From: Acidobacteriota bacterium | GTDB taxonomy: Bacteria > Acidobacteriota > Vicinamibacteria > Fen-336 | Direction: 5' to 3' | NCBI GenBank assembly: GCA_003223555.1 | Contig: QHVM01000082.1 | Span: forward strand, 123,756 to 163,761 | Length of the DNA: 40,006 bases | Part shown: positions 6,982-17,753 of the stretch, piece by piece | Layout: each line of letters opens with the position of its first letter | How positions within the stretch are numbered: position 1 is the stretch's first letter | Position numbers and translations under genes: made by a program | Notes under the pieces: model-generated | Told to the model about the DNA's origin: nothing | The model's database searches: none | What the model saw: only the letters and a program-made list of their open reading frames with translations

Positions 6982-8267
6982 GGGCCGGCGCCGCCTTCGC
7001 CGCCGCCCTCTGGTCCGCCGGCGGCCCTGCGCACGCCCAGACCAGCTTCTCCACCTACGTGGCCCTCGGCGACAGCCTCACCGCCGGCTACTCCAACGGG
7101 TCGCTCGTAGAGACCCACCAGCGAAGCTCGTACCCGGCGCTGCTCGCCCGGCAGGCGGCGGTGACCGGCTTCGAGCAGCCGCTCGTCTCCGACCCGGGGA
7201 TCCCCACCGAGCTGGGATTGCTGAGCCTGATCCCCCCCGTGGTGGCGCCGAAGGCCGCCACCCAGGGCGCGCCGCTGCGCCTCACGCTGTCGCGGCCCTA
7301 CAACAACCTCGGCGTGCCCGGGGCGACGGTGACGGACCTGCTCACGCGGGTGACCGACGCCGGCGGTTTCCACGACCTCGTGCTGCGCGGCGGTGGCACC
7401 GCCCTCGCTCAGGGGCTCTCCCTGAAGCCGACGGTGCTGACGCTGTGGACCGGGAACAACGACATCCTGGGCGCCGCCCTGCGCGGGCAGGCGATCGAGG
7501 GCGTGACGATGACGCCGCTGGCGAGCTTCCGGGCCGCGTTCCAGTCGGTGGTGAACGCGGTCAAGGCCAGCGGAGCTTTCGTCGTCGCCGCCAACGTCCC
7601 CGAGGTCACGTCCATTCCCTACGTGACCACCATCGCGCCGGTGGTCGTCAATCCCACGACGGGCGTGCCGGTGCGCGTGAACGGCCAGACGGTGCCGCTG
7701 CTGGGGCCGAGCGGGCCCCTGCCCGCGAGCGCGCTCGTGACGCTGGCCGCGGCGCCCCTGCTCCTCCGGGGCCAGGGCATCCCGACCTCGCTCGGCGGCA
7801 CCGGGGTCGGCCTGCCCGACGAGGTGGTCCTGGGACCGGGGGAGCAGGCGTCCATCCACGCGCGGGTGGCGGAGTTCAACCAGGCCATCGCCGAGATCTG
7901 CCAGGGAGCGGGCATCCCGGTGTTCGACGTCAACGCCTTCTTCGCCGACCTGGCCGCCCACGGCCGCATGATCGGCGGCATCACGCTCACGAGCGCGTTC
8001 CTCACCGGGGGCCTGTTCGGCTACGACGGCGTCCATCCCAGCGACATCGGCTACGCCCTGGTGGCCAACGAGTGGATCCGGGTGATCGACTCCCATGGGG
8101 GACAGCTCCCCGTGATCGATCTCGGGCCCTACCTGGGGGTGGTGAGCAGCGCGGAGGCGCGCGCGGCGCAGGCCGGCGGGGGCCGTGGTCCGGCGCCCTG
8201 GACGGCCTTCACGGCCGAGGCGTACCAGGCGCTGCTCGCGGCCTTCCCCCGCGTGGACGGCCGCTAG
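6981..8267 (+). CDS. SGNH/GDSL-family secreted hydrolase (start unresolved)
   Basis: A serine esterase/lipase-type hydrolase with the SGNH blocks: ALGDSLTAG (nucleophile Ser), LWTGNNDILG (Asn) and DGVHPSDIGY (Asp/His). Reading upstream in frame, a signal-peptide-like stretch AAFAAALWSAGGPAHAQ begins right after the FadL stop codon, so export is likely. However, no ATG, GTG or TTG precedes this stretch in a usable position; the first standard in-frame start is GTG 7059, which would delete the signal peptide. Either a rare start codon is used, initiation is coupled to the FadL stop (6979-6981), or a base is wrong near 6975-6990. The coordinate given is therefore approximate. Export next to a FadL-type porin fits release and uptake of acyl chains. 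Confidence 0.85.
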   Translation, partial: GAGAAFAAALWSAGGPAHAQTSFSTYVALGDSLTAGYSNGSLVETHQRSSYPALLARQAAVTGFEQPLVSDPGIPTELGLLSLIPPVVAPKAATQGAPLRLTLSRPYNNLGVPGATVTDLLTRVTDAGGFHDLVLRGGGTALAQGLSLKPTVLTLWTGNNDILGAALRGQAIEGVTMTPLASFRAAFQSVVNAVKASGAFVVAANVPEVTSIPYVTTIAPVVVNPTTGVPVRVNGQTVPLLGPSGPLPASALVTLAAAPLLLRGQGIPTSLGGTGVGLPDEVVLGPGEQASIHARVAEFNQAIAEICQGAGIPVFDVNAFFADLAAHGRMIGGITLTSAFLTGGLFGYDGVHPSDIGYALVANEWIRVIDSHGGQLPVIDLGPYLGVVSSAEARAAQAGGGRGPAPWTAFTAEAYQALLAAFPRVDGR

Positions 8268-8482
8268 TCGGCCAGCGCCTGCTCGATCCGGCGCCGGACC
8301 GCCAGGGGCATGCGCGGCCGAGGCGATTCGCGGCACAGCCGGGCCAGGTCCTCGAAGTCCCGGTGCAGATCGCCGCAGTCGGCGCATTCGGCGAGGTGCT
8401 TCTCGATGGCGGCGCAGTCGCTCTCGGCCAGGGCGCCGTCGCGCAGATCCGTCAAGCGGCGGGCCAGATCGTCGCACTTCAT
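8264..8482 (-). CDS. Small zinc-finger anti-sigma factor
   Basis: A 72-aa protein beginning MKCDDLARRLTDLRDG and carrying HLAECADC, the HxxxCxxC motif of the ZAS/zf-HC2 anti-sigma domain (His29, Cys33, Cys36, with Cys3 as the usual fourth ligand). No transmembrane helix follows, so it is soluble and cytoplasmic, unlike membrane-anchored RseA-type proteins. Its ATG overlaps the sigma-factor stop (ATGA at 8479-8482), indicating translational coupling and a stoichiometric sigma/anti-sigma pair. Redox-sensitive Zn release, as in RsrA-type factors, is possible but not shown. The gene ends tail-to-tail with the GDSL gene, with the palindrome CTAG giving stop codons on both strands. Confidence 0.88.
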   Translation of the reverse strand: MKCDDLARRLTDLRDGALAESDCAAIEKHLAECADCGDLHRDFEDLARLCRESPRPRMPLAVRRRIEQALAD

Positions 8483-9066
8483 CGCGGTACCGCTCCCTTG
8501 AAGTGGTCGGCGAGGAGGGCCCGCAGCCGCAGGCGGGCCCGATGCAGGTGCACCCGCACCGTCCCCGCCTCCAACCCGAGCACCGAGGCCGCTTCGCCCG
8601 TCGACAGCCCGTCCATCTCGCGCAGGGTGAAGACCGCGCGCTGCAGTGGCGTCAGCCGCTGCAGCGCCGCCTCCAGCGCCTCGTGCGTCTGGCTCCCCCA
8701 GAGGATCTCGTCCGGTGGCCGCGCCCAGGCGGGCACGCGGGCCAGGCGGTCGTCGTCCGGCCCCAGGAGGCCGTCCTCGTCCTCGGGCAGGGGCGTCTCC
8801 TTGCCGCGCTGACGGATGAGGTCCACCGCCTTCGTGTAGACGATCCGGTGCAGCCAGGTCGCGACGTTGGCCTCACCTCGAAAGCTGTCGAACTTGCGCA
8901 GCGCGGTCGTGAAGGCCTCCTGCACGGCGTCGGCGGCCAGGTCGGGGTCCCGGGTGAGGCGCAGGGCGAAGGCGTACAGCCGGTCGCCGTGCTCGGCGAG
9001 GGCGCGGGTGAGCAGCGGACGCGGACGCGGCTCCTCGGAAGGCGGCTCCTCGGGAGGCCCGGGCAT
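8479..9066 (-). CDS. ECF RNA polymerase sigma factor
   Basis: A 195-aa group IV sigma factor. Region 2 runs from about residue 28 to 90, including DPDLAADAVQEAFTTALRKF and ANVATWLHRIVYTKAVDLIR. Region 4 runs from about 128 to 185, including RLTPLQRAVFTLREMDGLST and AGTVRVHLHRARLRLR. There is no sigma-1.1 or region 3. The ATG at 9066 is chosen because upstream extensions run into the thioredoxin gene. A weak promoter-like pair (TGGACG, 17 bp, TACATT at 9073-9078) ends 6 nt before the ATG. It is coupled to the downstream anti-sigma gene and follows thioredoxin by 35 nt. That arrangement suggests an envelope or redox stress regulon, but the signal is unknown. Confidence 0.92.
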   Translation of the reverse strand: MPGPPEEPPSEEPRPRPLLTRALAEHGDRLYAFALRLTRDPDLAADAVQEAFTTALRKFDSFRGEANVATWLHRIVYTKAVDLIRQRGKETPLPEDEDGLLGPDDDRLARVPAWARPPDEILWGSQTHEALEAALQRLTPLQRAVFTLREMDGLSTGEAASVLGLEAGTVRVHLHRARLRLRALLADHFKGAVPR

Positions 9067-9101
9067 GGGCTGAATGTAATCCCGACCGGGCCCCACGTCC
9101 A

Positions 9102-9452
9102 TCACTTGGAAGCGGTCACTTTCTCCGGGGCATGGGCGTCGAGCAGGGTCCGCAGCTCCTGGGGGGACAGCGCGCCCACCCGCTGGTCCACGACCCGCCC
9201 GTTGCGGAACACGAGCAGGGTCGGAATCGACACGATGTCGTAACGCACCGCGACGTCCGGGCTGTAATCGACGTCGAGCTTGCCGACGGTCACGCGGCCG
9301 GCATACTCCCGGGCCAGCTCGTCGACGAGGGGGCCGATCTTCCGGCAGGGCGGGCACCAGGCGGCCCAGAAGTCCACCAGCACCGGCCTCTCGGCGCGCA
9401 GCACGCCGGCCTCCCAGTTCTGGCCCGTGAACACGCAGGTCGCCTCGGTCAA
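9102..9452 (-). CDS. trxA: Thioredoxin-fold protein with WCPPC active site
   Basis: A single thioredoxin domain of about 116 aa with no signal peptide, so a cytosolic dithiol reductant. The active site is WCPPC (Cys33 and Cys36 from the TTG start) rather than the canonical WCGPC, preceded by VLVDFWAA. The cis-Pro loop is present as SIPTLLVF, and GALSPQELRTLLDA forms the last helix. WCPPC is seen in several thioredoxin-like families and may shift the redox potential. A GTG at 9458 is also in frame, but AGGGAGG at 9458-9464 touches it and is 5 nt from TTG 9452, so TTG is favoured. It lies between acnA (112 nt upstream) and the sigma/anti-sigma pair (35 nt downstream), possibly one transcription unit. 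Confidence 0.9.
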   Translation of the reverse strand: MTEATCVFTGQNWEAGVLRAERPVLVDFWAAWCPPCRKIGPLVDELAREYAGRVTVGKLDVDYSPDVAVRYDIVSIPTLLVFRNGRVVDQRVGALSPQELRTLLDAHAPEKVTASK

Positions 9453-9564
9453 GGGCACCTCCCTCGGATGTCTCGGCCCTTGGACGGACGAAGCCCGCTT
9501 TCGTTACCGCTCGGGAGCCCCCGGCGCCCTCGGCGCCCCTGCTTGCCCTGCGCTCGGCGCCCTT

Positions 9565-12270
<2,706 letters not shown>

Positions 12271-12362
12271 GGTGCCGCCTTCCGCTCGCGCGAGAGCAAG
12301 CCCCGCGCTCGCTCTGTGATGCCTGAGTCTACCTCGGGGCCCGGCAACCCGTCGCTTCGCTC

Positions 12363-12391
12363 TTGCCTGTGACACGGCGGTCCGCTATATT
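12363..12391 (+). promoter_or_regulatory. Promoter of the secreted-protein cassette
   Basis: TTGCCT (12363-12368), a 17-bp spacer and TATATT (12386-12391) form a good sigma-70-type promoter. Initiation near 12398 leaves about 40 nt of leader with GGAAGG before the ATG at 12440. Confidence 0.6.
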
Positions 12392-12439
12392 CCCGGCCAG
12401 CCGAGCGAAGCGTTCGCCGGGCGCATCAGGAAGGGCGCG

Positions 12440-13012
12440 ATGAGATCACGATCGCGATGGGTCCTCCTCTCCCTGTGCGGCATCCTCCTTCATCCCCGCC
12501 TCGCGGCGGCGCAGAACGCCACCGTTGAGGTGCCCCAGCTCGTCCTCAATCAGCTCGTCGCCGAGATGGGAGTGCAATCCGCCTCCGGCGTCTACCACCC
12601 TCCGGGCCCGGCGCCGGCATCCAGCGCCGTCCCGTGGCAGTGGTGGGTCACCGACGCGCGCTTCACGCTCGGGCCGGAAGCCATGACCTTCACCGCCAGC
12701 GTCCGCGCCCAGGTGAACACCCAGGTCACGAGCGAGACGCGGACCGTGCCCGCTTCGGTCGCCTTCGACCCGTCGACGAGCCGGCTGCGGATCACCGTGG
12801 GCACCTTCAAGGTTCCGGTGCAGTCGGCCGGCGTCGTCCTGACCCAGATCGACGTGGCCAAGCTCTACGGGTTCGCGGTCCCCGTCGCCCCCCAGATCTT
12901 TACCCTTCCCCTTCCCGGGGGCGGGACGCGCACGGTGACGGCTCACGTCACCGGCGTGACCACCCAGGTCCAGCCGGGCAAGCTGGTGCTGAACGTCGAC
13001 GTGGGCTTCTGA
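12440..13012 (+). CDS. Secreted beta-rich protein of unknown function (cassette gene 1)
   Basis: I do not recognise this 190-aa protein. It has a clear Sec signal peptide (basic start, VLLSLCGILL core, cleavage near LAAAQ). The mature part begins with a short amphipathic helix (VPQLVLNQLVAEMG), then alternates beta-strand-like segments such as WWVTDARFTLGPEAMTFTA and SRLRITVGTFKVPVQSAG, and ends in LVLNVDVGF. There are no cysteines after the signal peptide and no catalytic motif. The order of elements parallels the next gene, suggesting divergent paralogues; a lipid-binding (TULIP-like) fold is one speculation. The start is the first ATG, with GGAAGG upstream and a promoter at 12363-12391. 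It is followed after 1 nt by the second cassette gene. Confidence 0.85.
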   Translation: MRSRSRWVLLSLCGILLHPRLAAAQNATVEVPQLVLNQLVAEMGVQSASGVYHPPGPAPASSAVPWQWWVTDARFTLGPEAMTFTASVRAQVNTQVTSETRTVPASVAFDPSTSRLRITVGTFKVPVQSAGVVLTQIDVAKLYGFAVPVAPQIFTLPLPGGGTRTVTAHVTGVTTQVQPGKLVLNVDVGF

Positions 13013-13013
13013 C

Positions 13014-13727
13014 ATGGGGGACCGTCGCGCATGGCCGGTGGTGGCGGCCACGCTCGTCCTCACCATTGCCCTGTCACCGGGAGCGGCTGCGGACGAGCGA
13101 CCCTCCGCGCTCCACCCGCCCCCTCGGCCCGGGATCCCGGACAAGGTCGTCCTGCGGGTCTACGAGTCGACCTTCAACGGGCTGGCGGACGCTCTCGGCC
13201 CGTTGAAGCTCACCGGACACTATGACTTCAGCGTGACGGCGTGCGTGCCGATGACCTCGCTGTGCACGACCACGGATATCTGCAATTCCGACTGGACCGT
13301 GACCGTGAGCCATCTCCATTTCTCGATCTCGCCCTCGAAGATCGCCGTGACCGGCCAGGGCGACGCCGCCTGGTGCGGGGTCGGCTCCACGTTCACGCTC
13401 GGGACGACGGCCGAGGTGGCCAAGACCTCGATCCTGATCTTTCAACCCGGCTCCCACCAGGCGCCGACCACGCTGGACGCCGTCCGGGTGAGCGTGAGTC
13501 CCACGAGCGCACAGCCCGTCCTCGGCATCCCCGGCTACTCGGTCAAGCTGCCCATCCACATCGACGTGGGGCCGGCCCTGACCCTCCCCGTCATTCCGCT
13601 GACCACCTCGCTGGTGTCGTTCGAGACGGCGGCGGGACCGCAGAGTCTCCGCTTGAGCCCGGCCGCGGTGACCATCGTCAAGCGCGATCACTACGTCGAG
13701 CTCCACAGCGGGCTGCGCCTGTGGTAG
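13014..13727 (+). CDS. Secreted beta-rich protein of unknown function (cassette gene 2)
   Basis: A 237-aa protein I cannot assign to a family. A signal peptide (VVAATLVLTIALSPGAAA) is followed by VVLRVYESTFNGLADALG, matching in layout the first helix of the upstream protein. WTVTVSHLHFSISPSKIAVTG corresponds to the upstream WWVTDARF segment, and both proteins end in a strand with an aromatic last residue (here HSGLRLW). The mature part has four cysteines, in ACVPMTSLC, DICNSDW and AWCGVG, likely paired in the periplasm. The start codon is 2 nt after the stop of gene 1, so the two are surely cotranscribed. Paralogy is inferred by eye; a profile-profile comparison would test it. Confidence 0.85.
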   Translation: MGDRRAWPVVAATLVLTIALSPGAAADERPSALHPPPRPGIPDKVVLRVYESTFNGLADALGPLKLTGHYDFSVTACVPMTSLCTTTDICNSDWTVTVSHLHFSISPSKIAVTGQGDAAWCGVGSTFTLGTTAEVAKTSILIFQPGSHQAPTTLDAVRVSVSPTSAQPVLGIPGYSVKLPIHIDVGPALTLPVIPLTTSLVSFETAAGPQSLRLSPAAVTIVKRDHYVELHSGLRLW

Positions 13728-13738
13728 CGGCCCGCGCC

Positions 13739-14275
13739 ATGTCGGCGGCGGGCGGGCGGGCGCACGCCCTGCTGCCGGCGGTCTTCTGCCTCGCCTTGCC
13801 GGGATGCCAGAGCACCATACAAATTCCCGGCAGCCTCGACCCCAACTCACCGGCGATCGCGGTCGTCGAATTCCGCCTCCCGCCCAATGGGCCGCTGGCC
13901 ACGCTGCCCTATGACTCGTACCAGTTCCAGTGGGTCGGCGAGTGGGTGTCGTCCGACAGCGAGACGACCGACCCCTCGCTGCAAACGGATGCGACGCAGA
14001 CGATCACCGTCCCGAAGGACGACATCTACCTGTCCCGCGTCGCGACGTTCCCGCCGCTCGGCAGCCTCCGCGGAGGCCGCTGGTCGATCGCGCTGCTGAT
14101 GACCGGCGGCCCGAACCACGAGCAGATCGGGTTCTGGCCGTGCGTCCTGCCCGGCAGCCAGCCGCCGCCGACGCCGAACAACGAGCTGCCCTACTTGGCG
14201 CCGGCGTCCAGCACGCTGGTGACGTTCCAGGGACATGACGACGGAAGCGTGACCTGCACCGCCGCCCTCACGTAG
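13739..14275 (+). CDS. Lipoprotein of unknown function (cassette gene 3)
   Basis: A 178-aa predicted lipoprotein. The N-terminus has a hydrophobic core ending LALPGC, a good lipobox, so the mature protein starts at Cys and is membrane-anchored. The mature part has strand-like segments (PAIAVVEFRLPP, SYQFQWVGEWV, RWSIALLMTGGP) and two late cysteines, in FWPCVLPG and VTCTAALT, that could form a disulfide. No known family is recognised. ATG 13739 is 11 nt downstream of gene 2, so it belongs to the same operon. The frame is open far upstream, but only this start gives a signal peptide. The gene runs convergently into the glycosylase gene at 14301. Confidence 0.82.
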   Translation: MSAAGGRAHALLPAVFCLALPGCQSTIQIPGSLDPNSPAIAVVEFRLPPNGPLATLPYDSYQFQWVGEWVSSDSETTDPSLQTDATQTITVPKDDIYLSRVATFPPLGSLRGGRWSIALLMTGGPNHEQIGFWPCVLPGSQPPPTPNNELPYLAPASSTLVTFQGHDDGSVTCTAALT

Positions 14276-14300
14276 TTGCCCTTCCAGCCCCAACAGATGC

Positions 14301-14891
14301 CTAGGACACTTCGGGGCTGTCGACGTCGAAGAAGCGCAGCGGCCGGTCGGCGGCCTGGCGGATCCCCACCCGCACCGAGACGCCGATCCGGCGCGGGGGA
14401 GGCCCCTCCCGCAGCGTCAGCCGCGAGGCGGGATCGAAGAGGTGACGCCCGCTGTCGGAGGTGTCGAGGCGCAGCGCACGGCAGAGCCGGCCCGGCCCCC
14501 GCAGCGAGCCGGCCGGCAGCCGCCCGAGCGGCTCCGCCGCCCGGACGAGCACGCAGCCGGGAAGGCCCTCGCGGTCCACCGAGACGTTGAGGCAGTGGTG
14601 CATGCCGTAGATGAAGTAGACGTAGACCGTCCCCGGCGGTCCCCAGAGCGGCTCGGTGCGGCGCGTGCGGCGGCCGCCGTAGGCGTGGGCAGCCGGGTCC
14701 TCCTCGCCGAGGTAGGCCTCGGTCTCCACGATGCGGGCGGCCAGCGCCGCGCGACTCGCCCGGCGGACGAGCACCTTGCCGAGGAGGAACCGCGCCGCTT
14801 CGACGGGCGGCTGGCCGAGGCCGGCCAGCAGCCGCTTCCGCTCCGCGGGTCCCGGCCCGGCCGCGCGGGGGACGGCTTCAGCGGAAGGCAA
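14301..14891 (-). CDS. DNA-3-methyladenine glycosylase (AAG/MPG family)
   Basis: A base-excision repair enzyme that removes 3-methyladenine and other alkylated purines from DNA. At 196 aa it matches the compact bacterial AAG family. Signatures: AARFLLGKVLVRR, then ARIVETEAYLGEEDPAAHAY (catalytic Glu in VETEAY and the DPAAHAY segment), PGTVYVYFIYGMHHCLNV, and the GPGRLCRALRLD motif near the C-terminus. The start is TTG at 14891, which overlaps the 3' end of the phosphatase gene by 14 nt; no later ATG or GTG would keep the first helix. The overlap implies cotranscription with the phosphatase, though no functional link is evident. Confidence 0.92.
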   Translation of the reverse strand: MPSAEAVPRAAGPGPAERKRLLAGLGQPPVEAARFLLGKVLVRRASRAALAARIVETEAYLGEEDPAAHAYGGRRTRRTEPLWGPPGTVYVYFIYGMHHCLNVSVDREGLPGCVLVRAAEPLGRLPAGSLRGPGRLCRALRLDTSDSGRHLFDPASRLTLREGPPPRRIGVSVRVGIRQAADRPLRFFDVDSPEVS

Positions 14892-16425
14892 GGACCTCGT
14901 CGAGCACGCGGCCGGCGGCCCCGCTCGGCGTCTCGACGCCGAGGATCTCGGCGAGCGTCGGGGCCACGTCGTTGACGGTGACCTCGCGCCGGTAGATCCC
15001 GGGGCGGATGCCCGGCCCCATGAAGATCACCGGGACGTGGGTGTCGTAGCCGAAGACGCTGCCGTGAGTGGTTCCGGTCGCGGCAAACATCCAGTAGGGG
15101 TCCACGAGCACCTGCACGTCGGCGCTGCGCTGGGCCTGCACGCTGTTGACGAGCGTGCGCCCCAGGGGATCGCCGGCGGCGGCCCCCGAGAGCAGCTCGT
15201 GGAGCGTGAAGGCCCGCAGCACGTGGGGCAGCGTTTCGGCGGCGTCCCGCGCCGCGTCCTGCAGCTCGTCTAGGTCGAGCTTCTTGTCCGCGATCAGCTT
15301 CCGGTTGAGGTAGATGGAGTGGTCGGACGGGCTGACCACCCACTGGCCTTCTCCCCACCGCCCGGCCAGGGCTGCCTGCACCGCCTGGCGCACGCTTCCC
15401 ACCGCCAGCCGCCCGCCGGGCATCCGGCGCGCCGCCTCGACCTCGGGCGCGGGAGCCACGCCGTGGTCGGCGGTCAGGACGACGAGCACGCTGCGCATGC
15501 CGACCCGCGCCTCCAGGAAAGCGAAGAGCCGGCCCAGGGTCTTGTCGGTCCGCAGCGAGACGTCACGCACCTCGGCTGAGTCCGGCCCGTGCTCGTGGCC
15601 GACCGGGTCGTTGGAGGAGAAGCTCAGCGTGAGCAGGTCCGTCTCCCCGCGCTGCCCGAGCCGCTCCGCCTCCACCGCCCGCTCGGCCAGCGCCTCGAGC
15701 AGCTCGTTGCCGAAAGGGCTGGAGTACACGGCGCCGTAGAGGGCCGGCCCCGCCTCCGGCGGCAAGGACCCCCCCGCCCACCTCGCCCCCCGGAACGCGT
15801 CGGCCGGGCGCCCGGCGTCGAAGCCGGCCACCCAGTCGGGCAGGGCGGCGAAGTAGAAGGTGCTGCTGACGAACAGCCCCGTCTGCGGGTCGTACCAGAA
15901 GGCGCCGTCGGCCATGTGGCCCGCGGGCAGGACGGCGCTGCGGTCCTTCAAGGAGAGCCCGATCACCCTGGCCCGCGAGCCGGTGGCGATCTTCAGCTCG
16001 TCGCCCACGGTGCTCACGAGCATCCGCCGGGGCGAAGCGCCCTCGCCGGCGCCGCCGAGGATCTTCTCCGCCGGATCGGACACGCTCGTGACGGACCGTC
16101 CGGTGGCCCGGTCGTACCAGTCGTTGCCGATGATGCCGCTCACGGCCGGCAGCGCGCCCGACATGTAGGTGCTGTGGCCGATGGCGGTGACGGTGGGGAA
16201 GTGCTGGAAGCGGGCCTGGGTGAACACGGCCCCCCGCTCGAGTAGCCGGTGGAGGCCGCCGGTGTACTCGGCGCGGAACCGGGTGAGGTAGTCGTAGCGG
16301 AACTGGTCGATCGCGAGCGCGAGCACGAGCTTCGGCCGGGGAGCGGCGGCGGGGGCCGGCGAGGGCCGGACGGCCGGCGACGCGGTGGCGGCGGCCAGCA
16401 GCAGCGACGCCAGGGCCGTGATCAT
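14878..16425 (-). CDS. PafA-like alkaline phosphatase/phosphodiesterase
   Basis: A 515-aa exported member of the alkaline phosphatase superfamily (type I phosphodiesterase/nucleotide pyrophosphatase branch), closest by eye to PafA phosphate-irrepressible phosphatases. After a signal peptide (ITALASLLLAAATASPA) comes VLALAIDQFRYDYL with a metal-binding Asp, then FPTVTAIGHSTYMSG with the Thr nucleophile. LSLKDRSAVLPAGH carries the KxR pair typical of PafA, and AFWYDPQTGLF follows. Metal ligands recur in SFSSNDPVGHEHGPDS and LTADHGVAP. It would release phosphate from phosphomonoesters in the periplasm. The ATG at 16425 is only 19 nt from the divergent aminotransferase start; TATAGT on the minus strand at 16434-16439 is a possible -10. 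Confidence 0.9.
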   Translation of the reverse strand: MITALASLLLAAATASPAVRPSPAPAAAPRPKLVLALAIDQFRYDYLTRFRAEYTGGLHRLLERGAVFTQARFQHFPTVTAIGHSTYMSGALPAVSGIIGNDWYDRATGRSVTSVSDPAEKILGGAGEGASPRRMLVSTVGDELKIATGSRARVIGLSLKDRSAVLPAGHMADGAFWYDPQTGLFVSSTFYFAALPDWVAGFDAGRPADAFRGARWAGGSLPPEAGPALYGAVYSSPFGNELLEALAERAVEAERLGQRGETDLLTLSFSSNDPVGHEHGPDSAEVRDVSLRTDKTLGRLFAFLEARVGMRSVLVVLTADHGVAPAPEVEAARRMPGGRLAVGSVRQAVQAALAGRWGEGQWVVSPSDHSIYLNRKLIADKKLDLDELQDAARDAAETLPHVLRAFTLHELLSGAAAGDPLGRTLVNSVQAQRSADVQVLVDPYWMFAATGTTHGSVFGYDTHVPVIFMGPGIRPGIYRREVTVNDVAPTLAEILGVETPSGAAGRVLDEVLAFR

Positions 16426-16444
16426 CCCATGAGACTATATCGAA

Positions 16445-17749
<1,305 letters not shown>

Positions 17750-17753
17750 TTGA

